NCBI GenBank assembly: GCA_964543545.1
Contig: CAZIYT010000003.1
Location: 496,001 to 560,000, forward strand
Length of the DNA stretch: 64,000 nt
Source of the DNA: UBA4416 sp964543545
Lineage (GTDB): Bacteria; Bacteroidota; Bacteroidia; B-17B0; Aurantibacillaceae
Direction: 5' to 3'
The notes under the pieces: generated by a model
Database searches by the model: none
Told to the model about the DNA's origin: nothing
Seen by the model: only the letters and a program-made list of their open reading frames with translations
Translations under genes and position numbers: made by a program
Shown: positions 50,876-61,700 of the stretch, in pieces
How the letters are laid out: the number at the start of each line of letters is the position of its first letter
Position numbering within the stretch: the stretch's first letter is position 1

Positions 50876-52018
50876 TTAGTTTTCCGAATAATCTTTGACG
50901 ACATGGTACAGGGTATCCCTTTCCACCGGTGTGCGTTTCACCTGCTTGATCAGGTCTACCAATTGCTGGGTCGTCAGCTTAGGCGTTTGCTCTTCCGCTC
51001 CGGCCATGCTGTATATCTTCGTGGTATCGTCGATGGTTCCGTCAATATCATCCACGCCGAAGTTGAGCGAGAGCTGGGCCGTGTTGCGGCCGATCATGGC
51101 CCAATAGGATTTGATGTGATCGAAATTATCGAGGTAAATGCGGCTGATCGCATAGTTGCGCAGGTCTTCGATCACACTCACCTCAGGCACATCCGACATT
51201 TCATTATTTCCGTTCCTGAATTTTAAAGGAATAAAGGCATTGAAGCCACCCGTCTTATCCTGGAGCTGCCTCAGGCGGTCCATGTGGTCAACCCTGTGGG
51301 CAAAGGTTTCGATATGGCCATAGAGCATCGTGGCGTTGGACTGCATGCCGAGCTTATGCCATTCTTCATGGATGGCGAGCCATTCTTCGGCGCTGCATTT
51401 TCCCCCGGCAATTTTATCGCGGATCTCCTTATCAAAAATCTCGGCACCACCACCGGGCATAGAGTCCAGGCCGGCTTCCTTCATGATCTTCATGCCTTCC
51501 GCATAACTGACTTTGGCTTTTTTAAAAATATAATGAAGCTCCACAGGCGTCAGTGCTTTGATGTGAAGCTCCGGGCGGTGCTTTTTGATTGCTTTGAAGA
51601 GCTCCGTATAAAAGGCTAAATCTTGTTTTGGGATCACGCCACCTGTCATGTGCACTTCAGTAACTTCCTTACCATCGTATTGCTTGATGATGTCGAGCAT
51701 CTGCTCAATGGAGAGCTCCCAGCCTTCCGAGCGCTGCTTGATGAGGCGCGAATAGGCACAGAACGAGCAGGTATACACACAGATATTGGTAGGCTCCACA
51801 TGGAAATTACGGTTGAAGTAAACCAGGTTCCTGTTCTTCTTTTCCCTTACAAAATTGGCTAAAGTGCCCAGGTACGACAAGCTCCCATGCTCATAGAGGT
51901 AAACACCTTCATCAAAAGAAATACGCTCGCCGGCAAATACCTTATCGGCTATGGTTTTCAGTTCACGGTCGATACGTTCCGACTGTACAATCACTTCCTG
52001 TGGATTTTCCATAATCAT
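50876..52018 (-). CDS. mqnE: Aminofutalosine synthase (radical SAM)
   Basis: 380-residue radical SAM enzyme with the cluster motif Cys80-x3-Cys84-x2-Cys87 (NICVYTCSFCAY). Features such as EVHMTGGVIPKQDLAFYTEL and HIKALTPVELHYI, and the C-terminal NYAISRIYLDNFDHIKSYWA, match MqnE of the futalosine menaquinone pathway, which joins 3-enolpyruvoyl-oxybenzoate with SAM to give aminofutalosine; the sister enzyme MqnC is the main alternative. Other mqn genes are not in the window. A cluster of TAGACA half-sites sits in its promoter region. Confidence 0.88.
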   Translation of the reverse strand: MIMENPQEVIVQSERIDRELKTIADKVFAGERISFDEGVYLYEHGSLSYLGTLANFVREKKNRNLVYFNRNFHVEPTNICVYTCSFCAYSRLIKQRSEGWELSIEQMLDIIKQYDGKEVTEVHMTGGVIPKQDLAFYTELFKAIKKHRPELHIKALTPVELHYIFKKAKVSYAEGMKIMKEAGLDSMPGGGAEIFDKEIRDKIAGGKCSAEEWLAIHEEWHKLGMQSNATMLYGHIETFAHRVDHMDRLRQLQDKTGGFNAFIPLKFRNGNNEMSDVPEVSVIEDLRNYAISRIYLDNFDHIKSYWAMIGRNTAQLSLNFGVDDIDGTIDDTTKIYSMAGAEEQTPKLTTQQLVDLIKQVKRTPVERDTLYHVVKDYSEN

Positions 52019-52022
52019 GAAA

Positions 52023-52057
52023 CAAAGGTAGACAAATGTCTATACATTTAGACAAAT
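52023..52057 (-). promoter_or_regulatory. mqnE promoter with TAGACA operator-like half-sites
   Basis: TACCTTTG (52030-52023, minus strand) matches the -7 consensus. Upstream of it three TAGACA/TGTCTA half-sites occur at 52029-52034, 52037-52042 and 52049-52054; the outer two are direct repeats (TAGACAAAT), and TGTCTA-N6-TAGACA forms an inverted pair. Such a cluster overlapping the promoter is a plausible repressor or activator site. Confidence 0.6.
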
Positions 52058-52110
52058 TTCCACCCTTTTGTCCTGTAAAACAAATGAACAGCGCTTTTGT
52101 TAAGGGCATA

Positions 52111-52146
52111 AAAAATCCCGTCACGGCAGGCCGTGACGGGATTTTT
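52111..52146 (-). terminator. Intrinsic terminator (strong hairpin)
   Basis: AAAAATCCCGTCACGGC and its perfect inverse GCCGTGACGGGATTTTT around a 2-nt loop, 21 nt downstream (minus strand) of the type A protein gene. Confidence 0.93.
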
Positions 52147-52166
52147 ATAATGAATTTAAACCGGGC

Positions 52167-54356
52167 TTATTGCTTGACCATTCGGCCGATTTTCACCGGC
52201 TGATCGGCTTTAAGCACTTTGAAGATGTACACGCCACTTGCCAGGGCTGCTGTATTCACAACTGTATGCTCAGAGCCCAGGTTTTGCGCGATTACCAGTT
52301 TACCTAAAGCATCATAGATCTGAACGGAAGCATTAGATACTAATTCCTGAGAAACAGAAATATTCAGGATACCGCTGTTAGGGTTTGGATACACATTGAC
52401 AGAAGTACCGGATAACTCATCGATACCTGATGTTGTACAAGTGATCACAGAAAGGGATAAGCTGGCAGTGCCGATGCAAGAGCCGTTGGCAGTTCCTACG
52501 GAGTACGTCGTAGTTGTCGTAGGGCTTACAACGATCACCGGCGTCGTGGCGAATGTTGACCACAGGTAGCCTGTTCCGTTACCGGTAGCAGTTAAGGTAG
52601 CAGAAGATCCTGAGCAGATGGTTGCTGTAGAAGAGCTCACGGAAACTGTAGGATTTGGAGTAACAGACACCGCTACTGTTTTAGTACCTGCACAGCCTGA
52701 AGTTGTACCCATTACGGTATACGTTGTAGAGCTGGTTGGGTTGGCAGTAACTGTAGATGTAGTTGCTCCACCTGGCATCCAGGAGTAAGTTGTAGCACCT
52801 GAAGCAGTGAAAGAAACCGCTGCACCGCTACACACCGAGCTGGAAGAAGCTGCTACAGAAACAGAAGGAGCTGCGTTCACGTTTTGAGTAACCGTTGTAG
52901 TTGCTGTACCACATGAAGAAGTACCTGTAATGGTATAAACTGTTGTTGCAGCTGGAGTAGCTACCACAGAACCGCCGTTAGCAGAGCTTAAGGTAGCAGC
53001 AGGAGCCCAGGTATAAGTCGTAGCGCCTGATACCGTTAAGGTAGACGATTGTCCTGCACAGATTGCTGTGCTTGAGCTCGTCGCGTTGATCACCGCTACA
53101 GCCGATACGGCAACGTTAGCCGATGCCGAAGCAGTACCGCAGGCATTGGTTCCGGTAACCGTATACGTTGAGTTGGAAGCCGGAGCAAATGTAGCCGAAG
53201 CCGTGGATTGACCTCCCTGCCATGCATAAGTCGTGGCACCGGAAGCCGTCAGTGTAGCAGTTGCACCTGTACAAACAGTAGAAGATGCCGGAGAAACCAT
53301 CACCGTTGGCTGAGCCACAACAGTGATCGGTGTGGATTTTTTATCAACGCAGGTAGGAACCGAAGACCATGGAATATTAGTAACGATCAATGAATCATTG
53401 AATGTTCCGGTTACCGTATAGTTGTGGTTCTGATGCTTGTTAGTGAAACGTCCTGTTCCATCACTGAAATTCCAGATATAGGCAGAATCCAAACCGGTAA
53501 CAGGAATAGCCCATTTTTTGCAGAACCGCGATACGTTGAACATGTAGTTTTCAGCTACAGCAGAGTTCACGGAAGTATTGGTATTAGACAATGTTGCTGT
53601 GATACACATGGGCGATGTTGGAGTTACCGTGTAATCAGCTGTCATATTATATGAATAGATCGGAAATACAACCGGCTCATAATCAGCAGGCGCTGTAAAT
53701 AAAGCGCTTGTATTAGAGAAGGTTGTGTTTGATAATCCGATATAGCCTCTGCCCTCTCCATAGTTCAATGTGGCTGCTGTTGGTGTATTGGCAGGCGCCA
53801 TGTAGAACCTGATCGTATCGGTATTAACAGTTGATCCGTTTTTAACAACTACTGCAAAATTGGTAGTCATGGTCCTTGGAGCCGTTAATGCACCATAATA
53901 ATAAGCAGCCGTCGTAACGTTTGCCGTCATGGAGTCGATTTTGGCTACGGGAACACCGGCACCGTTCACACTGTATAAATAAGCTTTTGTAGGAACTGCA
54001 GGAGATGTACTACCTGCTCTTCTTACAGCAATAAAGCCCAGACCTGTAACCGTGAGGGTAGCAGTATTCGGATAAGAATAGGCGCCGCCGTAAGCACTTG
54101 CACCTGTACGGGTAGAAGAAAGGGTTACATAGTTCTGTGATGGATTTTTGTAGTAGTTTTTGGTATCTACATAATAGTTCGTATCCACACAATTGGCTGT
54201 TGCTACAGCTAAGTTGCCTTTATGTAACTGGCTGGTTGTGGAGAAGTGTTTGCCGGTAAACGGCTCTGCCGCATGAACCTGGCTGGTAAGTTGTGCCTGC
54301 ATGCCCGTTATAGAAGCCGTGGCAATTGCACCCGTTAAAAGTATTTTTTTTATCAT
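52167..54356 (-). CDS. T9SS type A protein with PKD and Ig-like repeats
   Basis: 729-residue secreted protein. A signal peptide (MIKKILLTGAIATASITGMQA) begins at ATG 54356; the open frame extends to a TTG that is not credible. The first half contains an adhesin-like domain (VATANCVDTNYYVDTKNYY; GLGFIAVRRAG) and a PKD-like domain (SAYIWNFSDGTGRFTNKHQN). Four Ig-like repeats follow with the core TTYTWAP...VVATPAATTVYTITGTSSCG, similar to the repeats of the proteins at 4458 and 24583. The C-terminus (VYPNPNSGILNISVSQEL ... ALASGVYIFKVLKADQPVK) is a type A sorting domain. It is probably exported by T9SS and surface-attached or released. Confidence 0.88.
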   Translation of the reverse strand: MIKKILLTGAIATASITGMQAQLTSQVHAAEPFTGKHFSTTSQLHKGNLAVATANCVDTNYYVDTKNYYKNPSQNYVTLSSTRTGASAYGGAYSYPNTATLTVTGLGFIAVRRAGSTSPAVPTKAYLYSVNGAGVPVAKIDSMTANVTTAAYYYGALTAPRTMTTNFAVVVKNGSTVNTDTIRFYMAPANTPTAATLNYGEGRGYIGLSNTTFSNTSALFTAPADYEPVVFPIYSYNMTADYTVTPTSPMCITATLSNTNTSVNSAVAENYMFNVSRFCKKWAIPVTGLDSAYIWNFSDGTGRFTNKHQNHNYTVTGTFNDSLIVTNIPWSSVPTCVDKKSTPITVVAQPTVMVSPASSTVCTGATATLTASGATTYAWQGGQSTASATFAPASNSTYTVTGTNACGTASASANVAVSAVAVINATSSSTAICAGQSSTLTVSGATTYTWAPAATLSSANGGSVVATPAATTVYTITGTSSCGTATTTVTQNVNAAPSVSVAASSSSVCSGAAVSFTASGATTYSWMPGGATTSTVTANPTSSTTYTVMGTTSGCAGTKTVAVSVTPNPTVSVSSSTATICSGSSATLTATGNGTGYLWSTFATTPVIVVSPTTTTTYSVGTANGSCIGTASLSLSVITCTTSGIDELSGTSVNVYPNPNSGILNISVSQELVSNASVQIYDALGKLVIAQNLGSEHTVVNTAALASGVYIFKVLKADQPVKIGRMVKQ

Positions 54357-54504
54357 GTTAAAAGGTTTTTGTATAGGAGTACAATATATAACAAAATTCG
54401 ACAAAAAAAAATCTCTATGAGTGACCGTTAATCAGAATCACCCCATGAAATACCGGTATTTGTCGACAAAACCTTTCTTATGTTTTTGATTTACAAAACC
54501 ATAC

Positions 54505-54538
54505 GAAAAAGACCCTTCGTTTTCACGAAAGGCCTTTT
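54505..54538 (-). terminator. Imperfect hairpin terminator
   Basis: On the minus strand AAAAGGCCTTTCGTG-AAA-ACGAAGGGTCTTTTT forms a stem with a wobble and ends in a T-run, just downstream of the 333-residue gene. Confidence 0.75.
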
Positions 54539-54561
54539 AACACTTATGAATGAGTGAATTT

Positions 54562-55563
54562 TTATTTAATCACAGTCAGTTTGCTGAATGCCTGGGCATT
54601 GTTTGCTTTAACACTGTACATGTAGATACCTGCATTTAAAGAAGCTACGTCAACTTTTGCGCTGTGGCTTCCTGCTTGCAGGTTTTCCAGCTTCAGGTTT
54701 TGCACCTGCTTGCCAGTCACGTCAAATAAAGCGATCTCTGCATTTCCTGCCTGAGCCAGGTTAAAGTTAATGTTTACTTCATCTTTTGCCGGGTTAGGGA
54801 AAGCCGGAGATAAGCTCAGGCCGTCTTTGCTGATTTCTTTTACATTAACATCAAGCTGTTCAGCCGTTACGATCGGGAAGATCCCCAAATCGGTGGTAAT
54901 AGTCCAGCCTGCTTTCATAGTAGCCCATGCATTGGTATTGTCTTTATCCCATGCAGTAAGCGTTGAAGTAGAAGCACATCCGTCAGCCGACTGAGCCAGG
55001 CCAAGGGTATCCTGTCCGGCACCTGAAAAATCAGCTGATACGAAGAAGGAGCTGGTTGTTAAAGATACCGGCGTTGTAAAGTTGAAGATGTTTGCGGTGT
55101 AAGAACCAGCCGTTAAAGTAGAGATGGTTTTGGTTTCACTGGTTCCCAGTAAAGCTCCCGGAGCACCGGCGTTGTCAGCATATACTTTAACCGTCATCAC
55201 ACCCGTTCCCGGTCCGCCTGCTTTTTTCAAGCCAATGAATAAAGATACCTGGCCGATAGTACCGGGAAGCATTAAACTTTTATCAGCAAGGGTGTAACGC
55301 ATTGCTTTTTCTTTGTCACCGAAACGGTTGTTTCCTGACACGTAACCACCTGAAACGCTGGTAGTTCCTGCGCCGTACACAGTAATGGTACATGTGCTGT
55401 TTGTAAAAGAACCAGGGATAAATGCCGTAGTACTTGGAGTTAAAACACCAGCTGCCATATTCTGAGGCTTGGTAATCGTTACCAGCTCAGTAGCCACTTT
55501 GGTTTGTTGTGCAGATAAGCTTAAGCCAACTGCAAGGGACGCAAATAAGTAAATTTTTTTCAT
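54562..55563 (-). CDS. T9SS type A secreted protein
   Basis: 333-residue secreted protein. The signal peptide (MKKIYLFASLAVGLSLSAQ) starts at ATG 55563. A beta-sandwich of about 200 residues follows (STTAFIPGSFTNSTCTITVY, GQVSLFIGLKKAGGPGTGVM, TSSFFVSADFSGAGQDTLG) with a few cysteines. The last 80 residues (LSPAFPNPAKDEVNINFNL ... LNAGIYMYSVKANN) are a type A sorting domain. No enzyme motif is visible. A well-formed promoter lies 41 nt upstream. Confidence 0.86.
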   Translation of the reverse strand: MKKIYLFASLAVGLSLSAQQTKVATELVTITKPQNMAAGVLTPSTTAFIPGSFTNSTCTITVYGAGTTSVSGGYVSGNNRFGDKEKAMRYTLADKSLMLPGTIGQVSLFIGLKKAGGPGTGVMTVKVYADNAGAPGALLGTSETKTISTLTAGSYTANIFNFTTPVSLTTSSFFVSADFSGAGQDTLGLAQSADGCASTSTLTAWDKDNTNAWATMKAGWTITTDLGIFPIVTAEQLDVNVKEISKDGLSLSPAFPNPAKDEVNINFNLAQAGNAEIALFDVTGKQVQNLKLENLQAGSHSAKVDVASLNAGIYMYSVKANNAQAFSKLTVIK

Positions 55564-55604
55564 TGTGTGTTTGTTTTGATATAATTTAAATTGGTTAATC
55601 GCGC

Positions 55605-55634
55605 CAAACATACAATAACTTTCCATATATCAAA
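55605..55634 (-). promoter_or_regulatory. Promoter TTTG-N18-TATGTTTG
   Basis: On the minus strand a TTTG (55634-55631) is followed after 18 nt by TATGTTTG (55612-55605), matching the Bacteroidota -33/-7 pattern; the leader of the 333-residue T9SS protein would be about 35 nt. Confidence 0.75.
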
Positions 55635-55738
55635 AACCGTTTAAAAAAAAGATCGGACTCTTATCATTTTTTGGAGGATTATGTAAATATTTAAGAATTA
55701 GCATCTTTATCCTAAATATTTAGTTTTTTTCGTTAAAT

Positions 55739-58700
55739 TTGGAATTGAGTCTGAACCCGTTCAAACATATTATTGGCATTAGAAACATACATTTAGCCTG
55801 TTTGTATGTTTTCGTGTCGTTTTTCATATCCTCAACTGCTTTTTCGCAGGTAAAAAACGAAGATGAGCTCAAAAAACAGGCAAATACCTTATTTGAGGCC
55901 GAAGACTACAATGCTTCCTATAAACTTTACTCACAGCTCGTCTCCCTTTATCCCAAAGATCCTGAATACAATTACCGCCTCGGCGTGTGTATGCTCTTTA
56001 CCGAGCCCGATAAGAAAAAACCCTTCACCTATTTTCAGATTGCCTTAAAAAATCCTGCGGAAGCACCAAAGGACGCTAAATTTTACCTTGCCAAAACCTA
56101 TCACGTCAATTATAAATTCGACGATGCCATTAAGCTTTATAACGACTACAAGCAAACGGCCGGTGCCGCCTCCGTCAAAAGACTCCAGGTAGATCGCGAG
56201 ATAGCCGCCTGCCGCAATGGCAAGCGCCTGCTCTCCAACTTATCCGACCTGGTGGTCATCAGCAAAAAGCAACTCAACGAAGCCGATTATTTTCGCAGTT
56301 ACGACATCAAAGACATCGGCGGTAAGTTGCTGGTAAAGCCCGAAGATTTTAAAACCGGCGCCGACAAAAAGAAAAAGGACAACTCGGTGGTCTATCTTCC
56401 GCGAAGTGGTGAGCGTGTCTATTATTCGAGCTATGGCGATAACGGCAGCAACGGCCGGGATATTTATTTTGTGAACCGCCTTCCGAACGGCAGCTGGAGC
56501 AAGCCGCAGCCTATGCCCGCCCCGGTGAATACCGAATACGACGACGATTATCCTTTCCTTCACCCGAATGGCCGCACCCTGTATTTCAGCTCCAAAGGGC
56601 ACAACAGCATGGGTGGATACGATGTCTTTAAAACAACCTACGACCCGGAAACCCAAAGCTGGAGCAAGCCGGAGAACCTGGAGTTCCCGATCAACTCGCC
56701 CGACGATGATATTTTATTTGTGACCGACTCGCTCGAAAAAACCGCCTTTTTCAGTACCGGCCGTTACAGCCCTTATGGCAAAATAGATGTGCTCAAAATA
56801 AATACCGAGCGGCGCCCGATGAACTTCGCAGTCCTCAAAGGCACGGTGGTGAAAGAAGATGTAGCGCAAAGTATTCTTTCCAAAATCACGGTGAAGAACA
56901 TGGCCAATGGCGAAATTGTGGGAACCTACCAGGCCAAAGAGAACGGCGACTACTACATGGAATTACCGAACGGTGGAAAATTTATTTTCACGGTGGAAAC
57001 GCCGGGCCTCACCACGCAGTCGGACGGGGTGCAAATGCCCATGGCCTATTCCCTGAAGCCTTACAAGCAGGTTGTTTCCTATGAGCAGAAGGTCTTAAAG
57101 ATCATTAACTATTTCGACGGACAGATTGCCGATGAGAATTACTCGATGATGATAGACCTCATTGAGAAAAAAGCCAAGCTGGAAGTGAATGAAAATGATC
57201 CTTACAACAGCGGACTCAAAACCTCTTCGCCAAACACCAACGCCTCGGCTGCCAAAACAAATACGACAAGTGCCGTGAGCACCACCAACCCAACGGCGCA
57301 GGGAGACAATACGACAAGCACCAAAAGCGGCAATAACAATACGAATAAAAACGTAACCAACGAACAGCTCCTTACCATTGCCAAAACAGATGCCATAGAA
57401 GCGGACAACGAAAGCAAAAATCTGAAGCAGGATGCGCAGGATGCTTTTGACCTCGCCACACAAAAAACCGCAGAGGCTGTCTCACTGCAGAAACAGGCCG
57501 ATGATGCCACCACTAACCTCAACAGCATCACAGATGTTGCTAAAAAAAATGAGGAGACTATCAAAATAAACCAGCTGAAGGAAGATGCCAGGATGGCAAC
57601 AAACATTGCCACCACGGCTACCGAGCTGGCAAAAAAACTGGAGATGGATGCCAACCAGAAAAAGCAGGAGGCAGAGCTTACCAACCAGTATATCAAAGAG
57701 CTGGAAGCCATTACCAAAAACAAGAATAACAAGGAAGCGCTGGCCAAGCTCGAGCAGATCCAGAAACAGCTGGATGACCTCTCGAAACAAAAAAACCAGT
57801 CGGATGAACTGATCTCATCCATTAAGGCGGAGCTTGATCTGAAGCAGAACGAGCTGAAAAAAACGGAGAACAAGAATAACGAGATCCTGAAAGAGATCAG
57901 CTTGCTGAAAGACGAATCGAAAAACCTGGAAAGCGACCTTGCTAACGAAACCGATAAATCACTGAAAGAAAACATCAACGCGCAGATCAGGGAGCTGAAC
58001 AATGACATCGATACCAAAAACAAGGAGCTTACAAATAACAACCAGAAGATTGCCAGCCTGCAGAGCCAGGTAGACGGCCTGAACCAGGAGCTCACGATCT
58101 CTTCCAAGATCCTGAATGAGGACAACAACAGTACGGTGGCCGTCAACACTTCCAACGCGAATAACAAGTCGGGAACGGGCAACACAACAGCCATCGACAA
58201 CAACCAGAATACGTCTGCAGAAAATAATAGCCTGAGCTATGAAGGCATTACCAAAAAATACGACACGCAGGTCAATTCCAAAACGATCGACACTTCCAGC
58301 AAAGAGGAGCTGGGAACACAGAACCAGATCCTGAAGGATTACAATAAGGAGATCAACGAGCTGGTAGCCCTTGATAAAAATCAGTTATCGAAAACCAAAA
58401 ATGATGCGGAAAAGAAAAAGCTGAATGCCGAGATCAAAGAGCTTGAAAAACAAAAAACAAAAAACGACCAGCTCATCGCCTCGAATAGCAATGCCTTGAA
58501 GAAACTGGAGTCGCAAAACATCGCCTCTAACACGACAACGCCGGGCAATACGGGCACAACAACTACTTTGACTCCAAATGGAGGAAATGAAACGGCTTCC
58601 TCAAACACGATTGCGCCGAACAACACCGGTGATCCCGGCAATACCGCTGCCACCAATACGCTCAGCACCGACAAGACTTCGGAAAACCCGGGAGCAGGCA

Positions 58701-61700
58701 TACAGCCGATCAATACAAGCACTTCGGCCGGCAATAGCACTTACCTCAACGATCTGAATAATCTGAAAAACGGCTTGTCTGCCAATTCGGGCCAGGCTAC
58801 TGCCAATTTCGATTATAACAACTACCAGGAAGCGGGCTCTTTAGCACTCAAACAAGCAGCCGACAAAAAATTTGAAACCGCCAAACAGAATGAGAGCAAC
58901 TTAAACGCACTGATCGCCAAAACCGAAAGCGATCTCAAAGCCAATGCGGGAGGCAAGGCCAGTGTTTTGGTAAATGAAGCGGAAGCCCTTAATAACAAGG
59001 CATTTGAGCAACGAAAAGAATCGGCAGGCAAATCGGGAGAAGAAAAAAATGCGCTCATTGCCAGGGCTCTTGAAAATGAAAAGCTGGCCGTCGATAAAAA
59101 ACTACAAGCTTCAGAGATCCAGAAGAAGGATAACCAGAATACCTTTGACAGCAATAGCCGTACACTGGCCGAACTGCAAAAGCTAAGCGCCTCCAAAACA
59201 AGCAACGACATCAGCCAGGCCAATTTACTGGCCGATGAAGCTGCTATCAATTTCAACCAGGCGCAAAAGATCCGGGACGAATCCAACGCTTATCCGTCGG
59301 GAGCCGCCAGGCTGGGCGGACTGGGCAATGCCGAAGAGAAAGAGAACGAGGCCCTGGCGAAACAGCAAAAAGCCATCCAGCTCCTGGCCAAAGCCAACCC
59401 TTCTTATAAAGTGAAAACGACTTCTCCGGGAAGCGATCCGGGAGCAGCTATTGCCAATGTGAACAACGAGATCACCAAAACCTCGCAAACGCAGATCGAT
59501 GCTTACAGCGCCTTAAGCAAAGCCAACCAGAACGAGCTGAAACTCAAGAACGACAAGCTTTCTAAAAATCCGGCACTGAAACAAAACACCACGGCTACAG
59601 AACTTAAAAACGAAGCGGACAAATTTACTAAGGAAGCAAACGCCTTTAACAGCCAGGCTTCGAAAGCGGCCACGCCATCCGAAAAAGCAGAGCTCTTGCT
59701 GAAAGCCAATGACAATGAAATTGCCGCTCTGAAAAAACTAAACGAAGCATCGGACTTGCTGGCAAATTCAGGAAATGCGATTGCCGTAAATACCAATACA
59801 ACCACATCCTCTACGGACAACAACACGGCCGCCAATAACCGAACCGCCACCAGCACGAGCGTCACACCGGTGAACACCACAACGGCAACGGTTGCAGCCA
59901 CTAACACGACAAACCCGGGCAACACCAATGCTGCAGAGACAAACACAACAAGCACTGCCGCTAACAATACATCTGGCACTAACCAGTCGACAGACACGAA
60001 TGCCGGTAATACAGCAGCGAACAACCGTACTGCTTCCAACAACCAGAACAGCAGCGCTGCAAACTCAGCGACGGTAGCCAATACTTCCTCCCAGGAAGAA
60101 CCGGGCAATGCGATCAACTCCAATACCGTTACACCACAGAGCACGGATGTAAACGCAGATGTAGCGAAATTAAAATCGGGCCTCAACAATCCGGCAGAAA
60201 GCAGCCTCACGGGCTTCAACAGCTATACGAATACGGAGGCGATCTCGCTGAAAGAAAAAGCGGCTGAAAAAATAAATGCAGCCCTTAGTGAAGACAAGGC
60301 TATTTCCGCATCGCTGGACAATGTGAAACAGATTGCCTCCTCGTCACCTTCACAAAGCCTGTCGCAGGAAAACATTAACAGCAGCATCACCGAGGCCGAA
60401 CAGATGAACGACCAGGCCTACGAGCTTCGCAAGGCTTCTGTATCAAAAAGCGCTGAGGAAAAAGAAAAGGACCTGCAACAGGCACGCGACCTGGAAAGCA
60501 AAGCGATTGCTAAAAAAATAGAAGCAGCCGATAAGCAAAAACAGTTGAATGCCGCCACCTTCGATGCCAATAACCAAAGCCTGAACGAGCTGGCAGACAT
60601 GGCCAAAGGCAAAAACATCGGCGAGCTGAGTATGGCCAACATGCAGATGGATGAAGCTGTCCTGTATTTCAACCAGGGCAAAAAGCTGAGGGAAGAAACC
60701 AATTCTTACCCGACGGATGCTGCCAAACTGGGCGGGCTCAGCAATGCCGAGGAAAAAGAAACCTGGGCCCTGAGCAAGCAAAAGGCCTTACTGGCCACTT
60801 ACAAAAAATATTTCTCGAACTATACGCCTAAGACGGTAAACGCCAGCACGCAAAGTCCGGAGGCTGTAGCGAAACTGAATGAAACCAAGGCCACGCTGAA
60901 CACAAACAACCAGCTTCACATCGATGGATTGCTGCTCTTATCGCAGGCCATCGAAAAAGAATACAAGGGCCGCCTGGCTGCTTTACCGGCAAACCTGAAA
61001 GGCAACGACCTCGCCTCGAAAACAAAAGCACAGGAGCTTTATAAAAAATACCAGTCACAGCTCACACAAGCCAACCAGGCGAAAGATGCCGCGACAAAGA
61101 AAGAGCTTTTGGTAAATGCCAACAAGAACGGACAGGAAGCCATTAGCCTCCTGAACCAGGTAAGTACTACCGGTAATGCCGCGACGGCAAATAACACGTC
61201 TCAAAACGGTAATAACAACGCCGCCAACACAACTGCCAATACGAACGGTACAGGGAATAACTCCGGCAATGCGAACCGGAATAACACGACGACTTCAGGC
61301 AATAATACAACAAACAACACAGGCAATACAACAAACCGGAACAATACCAACAACAACTCCGGGAATGCGAATACCAACGCGGGCAATACGGCTCCTGCCG
61401 TGAAGCTGAATGTGGAAGGGCTGGAAGTGAAAACAAACAATGCTTACAGCGATAACAACCCGATTCCGCTGGATGAAAAAATTCCGGATGGCCTGGTGTT
61501 TAAAGTGCAGATCGGCGCCTTTAAAAATGCCCTGCCAAACACTACCTTCAAAGGCCTGAGCCCGGTGATTGCGCAAAGCACACCGAATGGCTACATCCGC
61601 TATATGGCCGGTAATTTTGAAAAATACGAAAGTGCCAATGCCGTAAAGAACGATCTGAAAAACCTGGGATATAACGACGCCTTTGTGGTGGCCTACTACA

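Noticed and set aside
57202..58203. 333-codon antisense open frame in the 2301-residue gene
   Set aside because: Low-complexity Ser/Phe/Leu product mirrored from Lys/Glu/Asn-rich coding sequence; no signal peptide or domain.
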